A DNA stretch of 64,000 nt from Pseudomonas sp. UYIF39. Lineage in GTDB: Bacteria > Pseudomonadota > Gammaproteobacteria > Pseudomonadales > Pseudomonadaceae. Where the stretch lies: positions 124,001 through 188,000 of the forward strand of contig NZ_JALBYU010000004.1 of assembly GCF_029963765.1 (NCBI RefSeq), in the 5' to 3' direction. The translations under genes were made by a program, and so were the position numbers. A model generated the notes under the pieces. It saw only the letters and a list, made by a program, of their open reading frames with translations. It ran no database searches and was not told the origin of the DNA. Every line of letters starts with the position of its first letter. The stretch's first letter is position 1. Positions 49,231 to 57,197 of this stretch are shown here, piece after piece.

Positions 49231-49976
49231 CCTCGCTGCGCCTCCGCCTCTTCATGCGCATGGCGCAGCCGCTCCCGGCTGTTCGTCAGATGCAAACGCA
49301 TCGCCGCTCGGGCCGCATCCGAATCCTGGCGCGCAATCGCGTCGTAAATCTCTTCGTGCTCACGGCTCAGACGATTCATGTAGTGCTGCTGATCGTCATG
49401 GGCCAGACGCGCCGAGTTCAGGCGTGTACGCGGAATGATGCTGGTGCCCAGGTGGGTCATGATGTCGGTGAAATAGCGGTTGCCCGTCGCTAGGGCGATT
49501 TGCAGATGGAACTGGAAGTCGGACGCCACGGCATCGCTGGCATGCGAGACACTTTCATTCAATGCATCCAGCGCCGCTCGCATCAACGCCAACTGCTCGG
49601 GGCTGCGGCGTTGCGCGGCGAGGCCAGCGGATTCCACTTCGAGGCTGATGCGCAGTTCCAGAATCGCCAGCACGTCACGCAGCGTGACCACAGTCGCCGG
49701 GTCTATGCGGAAACCGCTCGGACTTGGAGTGTCGAGCACGAAGGTACCGATGCCGTGGCGGGTTTCAACCTGCCCCGCCGCCTGCAAACGGGAAATCGCT
49801 TCGCGCACCACGGTGCGGCTGACGCCATGGGCATCCATGATCGCCGACTCGGTGGGCAACTTGTCGCCACGTTTGAGGTGGCCGTCGCGGATCTGCTCGG
49901 ACAGCACCGTCACCAGTTCCTGAGCGAGGCTGCGGCGCTTGCGAGGGAGGCGTGGTGCGTCGATCGGGTTTTCCAT
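49227..49976 (-). CDS. GntR-family (FadR subfamily) transcriptional regulator
   Basis: 249 residues from MENPIDAPRLPRKRRS; an ATG 14 codons up is less likely. N-terminal winged helix (SLAQELVTVLSEQIRDGHLKRGDKLPTESAIMDAHGVSRTVVREAISRLQAAGQVETRHGIGTFVL) and C-terminal FCD ligand domain (LRDVLAILELRISLEVESAGLAAQRR, FHLQIALATGNRYFTDIMTHLG, EHEEIYDAIARQDSDAARAAMRLHL) with the His residues that bind a metal/carboxylate. FCD proteins of this type control sugar-acid genes. The nearby aldarate cluster and a shared half-operator point to galactarate/glucarate as its signal. Confidence 0.88.
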   Translation of the reverse strand: MENPIDAPRLPRKRRSLAQELVTVLSEQIRDGHLKRGDKLPTESAIMDAHGVSRTVVREAISRLQAAGQVETRHGIGTFVLDTPSPSGFRIDPATVVTLRDVLAILELRISLEVESAGLAAQRRSPEQLALMRAALDALNESVSHASDAVASDFQFHLQIALATGNRYFTDIMTHLGTSIIPRTRLNSARLAHDDQQHYMNRLSREHEEIYDAIARQDSDAARAAMRLHLTNSRERLRHAHEEAEAQRG

Positions 49977-50028
49977 GGGGAACGTCTTTCTCGAAAGTTG
50001 CGACTGAAACCGCATCATAGCTCAACGT

Positions 50029-50043
50029 GGTTGTACGATCACC
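50029..50043 (-). promoter_or_regulatory. Candidate autoregulatory site of the GntR regulator
   Basis: GGTTGTACGATCACC lies about 55 bp before the gntR start. GTTGTACGATCAC differs by one base from the half-site in the palindrome before kdgD (GTTGTACGATGAC). Suggests the regulator controls itself and kdgD. Confidence 0.45.
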
Positions 50044-50052
50044 GTCGGGGTG

Positions 50053-50114
50053 AACACCACAACCCCTCTTGTGGGAGCGAGCCTGCTCGCTCCCACAAGA
50101 GGGGTTGTGGTGTT
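50053..50114. repeat. Perfect 30-bp palindrome (REP-like) at the ABC exporter stop
   Basis: Arms 50053-50082 and 50085-50114 are exactly complementary over 30 bp with a 2-nt loop. The core is the TGTGGGAGCGAGC REP-like unit. The right arm touches the stop codon of the ABC gene (50114-50116), so it will fold at the mRNA end and act as a terminator or RNA-stability element. Confidence 0.85.
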
Positions 50115-51841
50115 TATGCCGTCACGGCCTGGTCCACCAGATGGCCATTCTCGATACGAACATGCCGTGGATGGAAGCGCTTCAGGCTGCTGCGATGCCC
50201 GACGCTGACAATGCTCAACCCCGGAATCTCATCGATCAAGGCCTGATACAGCGACGCTTCGTCCTCCTCGTCCATCGCCGAGGTCGCTTCGTCCATATAC
50301 AGCCATTGCGGTGCGTAAAGCAGCGCACGAGCGAAGGCCAGACGTTGCTGCTCACCCGGCGACAACATGCGCTGCCAGTGATTGGCTTCATCAAGACGCG
50401 ACACTAAATGCGGCAAACGGCAGGCTTCCAGCACATGCACGTAGCGTTCGTGCGGATACGTATCGCCAGACTGTGGATAACTCAGCGCTTCACGCAACGT
50501 GCCAATCGGCAGATAGGGTTTTTGCGGCAGGAACAAATAACGCGCCGCCGGCAGACGAATGCTGCCGTGGCCAGCCGGCCACAGATGCCCCATCGCCCGC
50601 AGCAAGGTCGACTTGCCGCTGCCGGAACGGCCGCTGAGCATGACGCGCTCGCCCTCTTCCACAGTCATGTCGGCGCTGGTCAGCAGATGACGACCATCCG
50701 CCAGGTCGAGGCCGAGGTTGTGCATCTTCAACGCTGAACCTGAATTCTGCACGTCGATGGCCGGCGCCCGCTCTTCGTTGTCGGTCATGGCCTGGCGGAA
50801 ACTCAGCAGTCGATCACAGGTGGCGCGCCACGCGGCGAGATTCTGATACGCACTGATAAACCAGCTGAAACTCTCCTGCACGTTGCCGAACGCCGAACTG
50901 ATTTGCATCAGATCGCCGAGTTCGATCTTGCCAGCGAAGTAACGCGGTGCCGCGACCATGAACGGAAAGATGATAGCGGCCTGGCTATAACCGGCGGTGA
51001 AGAACGTCAGACGCTTGGACACCTTCATGATGTCCCAGAAGTTGTGCCAGACCATCCCGAAACGGTAGCTCAAGCGACGGTTTTCATTGGGCTCGCCGTT
51101 GTACAGCGCAATGCTTTCGGCGTTTTCGCGAATCCGCACCATGGAAAAACGCAGGTCGGCTTCGAAACGTTGTTGTTGGTTGTTCAAACCGATCAAGCGA
51201 CGACCAATCAAATGCGTCAGCCAGCTGCCGATCACGGCATAGACCAGCACACACCAGAACATGTAGCCGGGAACGGTGAAACCGAACACTTCGATACTGC
51301 CCGACACGCCCCACAGAATGATCGAGAACGACACCAGGCTGACAATGTTGCGAAGCAAACCAATGCCCAGTTCCAGGGTGTTCGAGGTGAAGTTGTTGAG
51401 GTCTTCGGAAATCCGCTGGTCCGGGTTATCGGTGTAACCGCCCTGTTCCAGCTGGTAGTAATTCTTGTTGCCGAGCCAGCGGGCAAAATGCTTTTCGGTG
51501 AGCCAGGCTCGCCAGCGGATGGTCAGCATCTGGGTCAGATAGAGCCGGTAGACGGCACCGATGATTGCCACCGCCGCAATCCCGCAGAAATACAGGATCA
51601 GCCGCCAGAAGGCCGCCTCGTCCTTTTGTTGCAGGGCGTTGTAAAAATCCTTGTACCAGGTGTTGAACCACACCGAGATCCCCACGCTGACCAGCGACAG
51701 CGCGATCACAGCGATCAGCAACGTCCAGGCCTTGCCCTTCTCTTCACTGCGCCAGTAAGGCGTGATCATCGCCCAGACTTTGCGAAAAAACTGCCCGCGC
51801 ACAGCATCGTTGACCGCGGAATATTCAGCGTTCTGATTCAT
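50114..51841 (-). CDS. SbmA/BacA-like ABC transporter with fused ATPase
   Basis: 575 residues: an SbmA/BacA-type membrane half (about residues 20-330; AWTLLIAVIALSLVSVGISVWFNTWYKDFYNALQQKDEAAFWRLILYF is the hallmark), then an ABC ATPase with Walker [21 protein letters not shown], signature LSPGEQQRLAFARAL, Walker B WLYMDEATSAMDEEDE and the switch His in VSVGHRSSLKRFH. This YddA-type family moves peptides or vitamin-like compounds; direction and substrate are unproven. Start MNQNAEYSAVNDAVRG preferred over an ATG ten codons up. Confidence 0.88.
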   Translation of the reverse strand: MNQNAEYSAVNDAVRGQFFRKVWAMITPYWRSEEKGKAWTLLIAVIALSLVSVGISVWFNTWYKDFYNALQQKDEAAFWRLILYFCGIAAVAIIGAVYRLYLTQMLTIRWRAWLTEKHFARWLGNKNYYQLEQGGYTDNPDQRISEDLNNFTSNTLELGIGLLRNIVSLVSFSIILWGVSGSIEVFGFTVPGYMFWCVLVYAVIGSWLTHLIGRRLIGLNNQQQRFEADLRFSMVRIRENAESIALYNGEPNENRRLSYRFGMVWHNFWDIMKVSKRLTFFTAGYSQAAIIFPFMVAAPRYFAGKIELGDLMQISSAFGNVQESFSWFISAYQNLAAWRATCDRLLSFRQAMTDNEERAPAIDVQNSGSALKMHNLGLDLADGRHLLTSADMTVEEGERVMLSGRSGSGKSTLLRAMGHLWPAGHGSIRLPAARYLFLPQKPYLPIGTLREALSYPQSGDTYPHERYVHVLEACRLPHLVSRLDEANHWQRMLSPGEQQRLAFARALLYAPQWLYMDEATSAMDEEDEASLYQALIDEIPGLSIVSVGHRSSLKRFHPRHVRIENGHLVDQAVTA

Positions 51842-51938
51842 GGATAAGGCTCGATAAAGAAAAGAACACACACGAACCGATCATAGATGATCGGTTCGGT
51901 TTGTCGCGAGGAGCGGCCCGCATTCGTTCAGCGCAGGT

Positions 51939-52505
51939 TCAGCGACGAACGGGACGCTTCTGCAGTTTGCGCTGCAGCGTGCGGCGGTGCATGCCCAGGG
52001 CGCGGGCAGTGGCGGAGATGTTGCCTTCGTGTTCGGTCAGCACGCGCTGGATGTGCTCCCACTGCAGGCGATCCACCGACATCGGGTTTTCCGGCACCAG
52101 CGTGTCGAGGTCGGCGTGCTCGGAGAGCAGCGCGGCCAGCACGTCATCGGCGTCCGCCGGTTTGCACAGGTAATTGCAGGCACCGCGCTTGATCGCCTCG
52201 ACGGCGGTGGCGATGCTCGAATAACCGGTGAGGATTACCACGCGCATTTCCGGATCCAGCTCAAGCAGCTTGGGCAACAGCACCAGGCCGGAATCGCCGT
52301 CCATTTTCAGGTCCAGCGCGGCGTAGTCTGGCAGGTCGGCCTGAGCGATGGTCAAGCCTTCTTCGGCGGAACCGGCGGTGCTGACGCGAAAGCCGCGGCG
52401 GGCCATGGCACGGGCCATCACCCGGGTAAACGTTGCGTCGTCGTCGACCAGCAGCAAATGCGGCAGTTCTTCGCCTTCGCCTTCGACTTGGATCTCGTCA
52501 CTCAT
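51939..52505 (-). CDS. roxR: Response regulator RoxR
   Basis: 188 residues, RegA/PrrA/ActR family. Receiver domain with acidic pocket LLVDDDATFTRVM and phosphoacceptor in YAALDLKMDGDSG; Thr/Lys switch in VVILTGYSSIATAVEAIKRGACNYLCKPA. A Fis-type helix-turn-helix at the end (EHIQRVLTEHEGNISATARALGMHRRTLQRKLQKRPVRR). Controls respiratory and redox genes, including the cyanide-insensitive oxidase in pseudomonads. Its start lies 8 bp inside roxS, so the pair is coupled. Confidence 0.93.
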   Translation of the reverse strand: MSDEIQVEGEGEELPHLLLVDDDATFTRVMARAMARRGFRVSTAGSAEEGLTIAQADLPDYAALDLKMDGDSGLVLLPKLLELDPEMRVVILTGYSSIATAVEAIKRGACNYLCKPADADDVLAALLSEHADLDTLVPENPMSVDRLQWEHIQRVLTEHEGNISATARALGMHRRTLQRKLQKRPVRR

Positions 52506-53760
52506 GTTCGTCTCCTCGGGCGACACGGGGCAGGCGCAGCTCGGTGAGCGTGCCGCCTTCCTCATGACTGTAGAGTTTCACTGAGCCGCCAGCGCGTGTC
52601 ACGCTGGCCTTGCTCAAAAACAGGCCCAGGCCGAAACCTTTGCCCTTGGTGGTAAAAAACGGCTTGCCGATCTGCTCGGCGATGGCCAGTGGCACACCGG
52701 CGCCGTGGTCGCGAATGCTGATGGTCAAATCCTCGGCATTCCAGTCCAGCGTCACTTGTAGCCCTTCGGGGCAAGCGTCGGCGGCGTTGTTGAGCAAATT
52801 CAGCAGCGCCTGGGTCAGGTCCGGCGGCGGTGCCATGCGCGGCACGGTGCCTTGACCCAAGCGCTGGAAGCGATAACTGGCTTCCGGGCGCATCAGGTGC
52901 CAGCGGTTCAGCGCTTCGTCGAGCCAATCAGTGACGTCCTGCATCTCCACGGCCAAGCGGCGATTGGCCTCGGCGGCGCGCACCAGTTGCTGCAAGGTTT
53001 CTTTGCACAGTTTGACCTGATCCTGCAGCACGCTCAGGTCGTCCTGCAACATCGGGTCGTGATGGTCCTGACGCATTTCCTTGAGCAACACGCTCATGGT
53101 CGCCAGCGGCGTGCCCAGTTCATGGGCCGCACCGGCGGCCTGGGTGGCGACGGCCAGCAGTTGCTGATCACGCAGGCCCTCTTCGCGACGGATGGCGCGC
53201 AGTTCTTCCTGACGGCGCAGCTCTTCGGCCATGCGTGCAGCGAAGAAGGTGATGACCGCTGCGGCCAGGGCGAAACTCAGCCACATCCCGTAAACCTGCA
53301 GGTTTTCCCGAGCGATCGGGAAGGTTTGCAGCGGATAGAAGCGGGCCAGCAGCAAGGTGTACATCGTCAATGCGATACCGGACAGAATCACCGAATAACG
53401 CCACGGCAAGGTCACGGCGGCGATGGTCAGCGGCACCAGGTAATAAGAGACGAAGGGGTTGGTCGAGCCTCCGGAAAAGTACAACAAGGCACTGTGGATA
53501 AACAGATCGCAGGCCAGTTGCACGGCGTATTCGAGTTCAGTAACCGGCCATGAGGTGCGCAGGCGAATCGCCGTGAACGCGCACAGCAACATCGAGCAAC
53601 CGAGGGTCGCAGCCAGCTGGAACCAAGGCAGCGGCAGCAAGTTGAGCCAGTAGGCCAGGCCCACGGAACCGGCCTGAGCGGCCAACACCAATGTGCGGAT
53701 GAACGTCAGCCGCCAGAGATTCTGGCGAGTAGCGGAAGTGATTTGAACGGGGGCGAGCAT
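52498..53760 (-). CDS. roxS: Sensor histidine kinase RoxS
   Basis: RegB/PrrB-type redox kinase, 420 residues from MLAPVQITSATRQN, preceded by TCAGGAGAG; an open frame of 55 further codons upstream is not coding-like. Six membrane segments in the first 200 residues, H-box AAGAAHELGTPLATMSVLLKEMRQD near residue 217, then N and G boxes (LLNLLNNAADACPEG, IRDHGAGVP, FFTTKGKGFGLGLFLSKA). The cysteine of RegB is not in its usual place next to the H-box, so redox sensing is likely via the quinone pool. Confidence 0.93.
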   Translation of the reverse strand: MLAPVQITSATRQNLWRLTFIRTLVLAAQAGSVGLAYWLNLLPLPWFQLAATLGCSMLLCAFTAIRLRTSWPVTELEYAVQLACDLFIHSALLYFSGGSTNPFVSYYLVPLTIAAVTLPWRYSVILSGIALTMYTLLLARFYPLQTFPIARENLQVYGMWLSFALAAAVITFFAARMAEELRRQEELRAIRREEGLRDQQLLAVATQAAGAAHELGTPLATMSVLLKEMRQDHHDPMLQDDLSVLQDQVKLCKETLQQLVRAAEANRRLAVEMQDVTDWLDEALNRWHLMRPEASYRFQRLGQGTVPRMAPPPDLTQALLNLLNNAADACPEGLQVTLDWNAEDLTISIRDHGAGVPLAIAEQIGKPFFTTKGKGFGLGLFLSKASVTRAGGSVKLYSHEEGGTLTELRLPRVARGDEHE

Positions 53761-53969
53761 GAGCTCTCCTGATGAGTGCTCCAGGCGGATCGCACGGAGT
53801 ATAACCAAGCACGGGGGCTGGCAGGCAAAAGTGCGGCAAACGGCCACAGGGTCGGACCGGATCATCTGTATAGAAGTTGTAACTGTGCGAACCGGATCAT
53901 AAAAGCTAGAGTCTGATGGTTTCACGCAGGCTCGGACCCTAACCCCTGCGCAACGTCCAAGGAGTTTTC

Positions 53970-54686
53970 ATGCACAGTTTCAGCCGCAGCGCCGCTCTTC
54001 TTGCCCTTAGCGTTGGCACCGTCGCCAGCCTCCCGGCCCTGGCCGCCGACGAACTTCATTACAACCAGATCGCCCTGCGTGCCGAAGTCAGTCAGGAAGT
54101 GGCCCGCGACCTGATGATCGTGACCCTCTACACCGAAGAACAAAACACCGACCCGGCCAAACTCGCCGCCGATGTCAGCACCACCATGAACAAAGCGCTG
54201 GCCCAGGCCAAACAGGTCAAGGAAGTCACCCTGCGCCAGGGCAGCCGCAACAGCTACCCGATCTACGACACCAAGGGCCAGAAAATCACCGGCTGGCGCG
54301 AACGCGCCGAACTGCGCCTGGAAAGCTCCGACTTCGCGGCGCTGTCGAAACTGACCGGCGAACTACTCACCGACCTGAAAATGGGCGGCATGGACTTCGC
54401 CATCGCCACACCAACCCGTAAGGCCAGCGAAGATGCGCTGCTTAATGAAGCCGTCACCGCGTTTAAAGCCCGTGCGCAATTGGCGACCGACGCGTTGGGT
54501 GGCAAGGGTTACAAAATCGTTAACCTGAATTTGAACAGCAACGGTTATCCACAACCGTACATGCGTGGGCCAATGATGATGAAAGCGGCGAGCATGGACA
54601 GTGCGCCGGTTACGCCTGAGGTTGAGGCGGGCACCAGCCAGGTCAGCATGACGGCAGATGGGGCAATTGAAGTATTAATGCCTTGA
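53970..54686 (+). CDS. SIMPL-domain (DUF541) periplasmic protein
   Basis: 238 residues with a Sec signal peptide (SAALLALSVGTVASLPALAA). The DUF541/SIMPL body follows: LHYNQIALRAEVSQEVARDLMIVTLYTEEQNTDPAKLAADVSTTMNKALAQAKQ..., EVTLRQGSRNSYPIYDTKGQKITGWRERAELRLES. Function is unclear; members are tied to oxidative-stress tolerance in other bacteria. Divergent from roxS, sharing a 209-bp promoter gap. The same gene neighbours roxSR in P. aeruginosa. Confidence 0.88.
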   Translation: MHSFSRSAALLALSVGTVASLPALAADELHYNQIALRAEVSQEVARDLMIVTLYTEEQNTDPAKLAADVSTTMNKALAQAKQVKEVTLRQGSRNSYPIYDTKGQKITGWRERAELRLESSDFAALSKLTGELLTDLKMGGMDFAIATPTRKASEDALLNEAVTAFKARAQLATDALGGKGYKIVNLNLNSNGYPQPYMRGPMMMKAASMDSAPVTPEVEAGTSQVSMTADGAIEVLMP

Positions 54687-54703
54687 TTCGATAACCCGTA
54701 CAC

Positions 54704-54738
54704 AAAAACGGCGATCACCGAAGTGATCGCCGTTTTTT
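54704..54738 (+). terminator. Intrinsic terminator after the SIMPL gene
   Basis: AACGGCGATCAC, loop CGAA, GTGATCGCCGTT followed by six T: a textbook rho-independent terminator 17 bp after the stop codon. Confidence 0.92.
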
Positions 54739-55124
54739 ATTGCCTGCGCAAAGCCAAGTCGGACCCGCAAGCAGCAAAGGTTGCACCCCCGGTACTACCA
54801 ACACGCCCACGCAGCCCCCCACCAAATCCCAAAGCCAAAGCAACACCCCCAGATATCCACTGACAAACAGTAACGGAACAATCTGCCCCCACAGACACAA
54901 CAACCCTTTAAACAACAAACACCTACCGACCAAACAAAAACTCAATCTCATTCACGCCCGCCTTCCCCATTCACACCCCTCAACGATGGGTATAAATAAG
55001 TAACACCTCGCTCCAACCGGGTGCGCCAGGCGCCCCGGCCGCCCTCTGACGGTGCGCGATTTGCACTGGAAAAAACCTGCGCAAACGGTCAAATGCTCCT
55101 GAATTTATACAAATGCGACATTAA

Positions 55125-55138
55125 GGTACGTTCGTACC
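55125..55138. promoter_or_regulatory. Palindrome upstream of the first binding-protein gene
   Basis: GGTACG-TT-CGTACC, a perfect 6-bp inverted repeat, 39 bp before a sigma-54-like promoter. Good candidate for an activator or repressor site; the protein is unknown. Confidence 0.35.
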
Positions 55139-55176
55139 ACTGTTTAACGCCTGTCGTCGCTCAGGATCTTGCATTG

Positions 55177-55191
55177 GGTATGGCCCCTGCA
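55177..55191 (+). promoter_or_regulatory. Sigma-54-like promoter of the dipeptide locus
   Basis: GG (55177-55178), ten bases, GC (55189-55190), reading GGTATGGCCCCTGCA against TGGCACG-N4-TTGCA. The key GG and GC and their spacing fit, as do several side bases. Predicted start near 55202, with a leader of about 60 nt to the ATG. Confidence 0.4.
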
Positions 55192-55262
55192 TAAGTATCC
55201 GCAGGCACGACTCACGAGGTCGTCCTCTAATTCCAAAAATGACAACAAATCATGAGGCCACC

Positions 55263-56888
55263 ATGCTTAAACACGCGGTCATTCCGTTTTTAGTCGGCGC
55301 AGGCTTGTTAGCTAGCGCACCTTTCGCCCAAGCGGCGACTAACCTGGTGTTTTGCTCCGAAGGGAGCCCGGCCGGTTTTGATCCTGGTCAGTACACCACC
55401 GGAACCGACTTCGACGCCTCTGCAGAAACCATGTTCAACCGCCTGACTCAGTTCGAGCGCGGCGGCACCGCCGTTATTCCTGGTTTGGCGACCAAATGGG
55501 ACATCTCCGATGATGGCCTGACTTACACCTTCCACCTGCGTGAAGGCGTCAAGTTCCATACCACCCCGTACTTCAAGCCGACTCGTGAGTTCAACGCCGA
55601 CGACGTGCTGTTCACCTTTAATCGCATGATTAACAAGGATGATCCGTTCCGTAAGGCGTACCCAACCGAATTCCCGTACTTCACCGACATGGGGATGGAT
55701 ACCAACATCACCAAGATCGATAAAGTCGACGACAAAACTGTCAAGTTCACTCTGAAAGACGTCGACGCCGCGTTCATCCAGAACATGGCCATGAGTTTCG
55801 CTTCCCTGCAGTCCGCCGAGTACGCCGCCCAGCTGCTGAAAGAAGGCAAAGCCGCCGACATCAACCAGAAGCCGGTCGGCACTGGTCCGTTCGTGTTCAA
55901 GAGCTACCAGAAAGACTCCAACATCCGCTACACCGGGAACAAGGACTACTGGAAGCCTGACGACGTCAAGATCGACAACCTGATCTTCGCCATCACCACC
56001 GACCCGTCGGTACGTATCCAGAAGCTGAAGAAGAACGAGTGCCAGATCACTCTGTTCCCACGTCCGGCCGACCTGAAGGCTCTTCAGGAAGACAAGACTC
56101 TGAAAGTGCCTAACCAGGCTGGTTTCAACCTGGGTTACATCGCCTACAACGTGATGGACAAGATCAAGGGCAGCGATCAGCCGAACCCGATGGCCCAACT
56201 GAAAGTGCGTCAGGCACTGGACATGGCCGTCAACAAACAGCAGATCATTGATTCCGTTTACCAGGGTGCAGGTCAACTGGCCGTCAACGCCATGCCGCCA
56301 ACCCAGTGGTCTTACGACACCACCATCAAAGATGCGCCGTACAACCCTGAGAAAGCCAAGGAGCTGCTCAAGGAAGCCGGCGTCAAGGAAGGCACCGAGA
56401 TCAACCTGTGGGCGATGCCGGTGCAGCGTCCGTACAACCCGAACGCCAAGCTGATGGCTGAAATGCTGCAGTCCGACTGGGCCAAGATCGGTATCAAGGC
56501 CAAGATCGTGACCTACGAGTGGGGCGAGTACATCAAGCGCTCCAAAGGCGGCGAAAACGGCGCGATGCTGATTGGCTGGAGCGGCGACAACGGTGACCCG
56601 GACAACTGGCTGAACGTGCTGTTCGGCTGCGATTCTCTGGAAGGCAACAACTTCTCCAAGTGGTGCGACAAGAAGTTCGACGGCATCGTGAAAGAAGCCA
56701 AGCACACGACCGATCAGTCCAAGCGCACCGAACTGTACAAGCAGGCGCAACACGTCCTCAAAGATGCCGTTCCAATGACACCTATCGCTCACTCGACGGT
56801 GTTCCAACCCATGCGCGACAACGTGCAGGACTTCAAGATCAGCCCGTTTGGCTTGAACTCCTTCTACGGCGTCAGCGTCAGCAAATAA
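55263..56888 (+). CDS. Dipeptide ABC transporter substrate-binding protein (1)
   Basis: Family 5 periplasmic binding protein, 541 residues, with a signal peptide (LKHAVIPFLVGAGLLASAPFAQA). Mature part TNLVFCSEGSPAGFDPGQYTTGTDFDA and the family signature AETMFNRLTQFERGGTAVIPGLATKWDISDDGLTYTFHLREGVKF are DppA-like. Contains MLIGWSGDNGDPDNWLNVLFGC, the DppA peptide-binding region with the Asp that holds the peptide amino end. Start MLKHAVIPF chosen over an ATG eight codons up. First of three related binding proteins. Confidence 0.92.
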   Translation: MLKHAVIPFLVGAGLLASAPFAQAATNLVFCSEGSPAGFDPGQYTTGTDFDASAETMFNRLTQFERGGTAVIPGLATKWDISDDGLTYTFHLREGVKFHTTPYFKPTREFNADDVLFTFNRMINKDDPFRKAYPTEFPYFTDMGMDTNITKIDKVDDKTVKFTLKDVDAAFIQNMAMSFASLQSAEYAAQLLKEGKAADINQKPVGTGPFVFKSYQKDSNIRYTGNKDYWKPDDVKIDNLIFAITTDPSVRIQKLKKNECQITLFPRPADLKALQEDKTLKVPNQAGFNLGYIAYNVMDKIKGSDQPNPMAQLKVRQALDMAVNKQQIIDSVYQGAGQLAVNAMPPTQWSYDTTIKDAPYNPEKAKELLKEAGVKEGTEINLWAMPVQRPYNPNAKLMAEMLQSDWAKIGIKAKIVTYEWGEYIKRSKGGENGAMLIGWSGDNGDPDNWLNVLFGCDSLEGNNFSKWCDKKFDGIVKEAKHTTDQSKRTELYKQAQHVLKDAVPMTPIAHSTVFQPMRDNVQDFKISPFGLNSFYGVSVSK

Positions 56889-56896
56889 GGTTTTGC

Positions 56897-56930
56897 AACG
56901 GCGACGTTTTTGACGTCGCCGTTGTTTTAT
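56897..56930 (+). terminator. Terminator after binding protein 1
   Basis: Stem AACGGCGACGT/ACGTCGCCGTT, loop TTTTG, then GTTTTAT. Begins 8 bp after the stop codon; suggests the first binding-protein gene is expressed apart from the rest. Confidence 0.85.
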
Positions 56931-57197
56931 CTGCCGAGAAAGTAGGAAACCACCTACATCCAATTCCGCTGAGTATTACAGCAGCGGCGTCGGACGCGTT
57001 GCCATTTCCTACGAGTCTTTAGGACTCTACGTATTTACTGCCAGACCCACGGCTCCTACCGTCGGGTTCTGACCAGTTCGTGCGTGGGCTCTCGGTTATT
57101 GCTGCCTGCCATGGCTTGAGATCAATGATGCCTCCACGCCCACGGACGGGACGGTGGGTCATTGAAAAACACTTAGAGAAATAGAAAAGGGAGCGTC

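Larger units (their letters stand above)
54739..55262. other. Intergenic region with a G-poor tract
   Basis: 524 bp without a convincing gene. The part 54781-54960 has only 18 G in 180 bases and is C/A-rich on the plus strand, unlike the rest of the window. A 78-codon frame on the minus strand (54715-54951) runs through it, starts MRLSFCLVGRCLLFKGL and is Val/Leu/Gly-rich, but it also runs through the terminator hairpin and I do not call it a gene. The rightmost 180 bp hold the control sites for the dipeptide locus. Confidence 0.6.

Noticed and set aside
54715..54951. 78-codon minus-strand frame in the G-poor tract
   Set aside because: Its 3' part runs through a clear terminator hairpin, composition is abnormal, and no family or strong ribosome-binding site supports it.
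55308..56963. 551-codon minus-strand frame opposite the first binding protein
   Set aside because: Shadow of a strong plus-strand gene; same composition artefact seen opposite the two other binding proteins.
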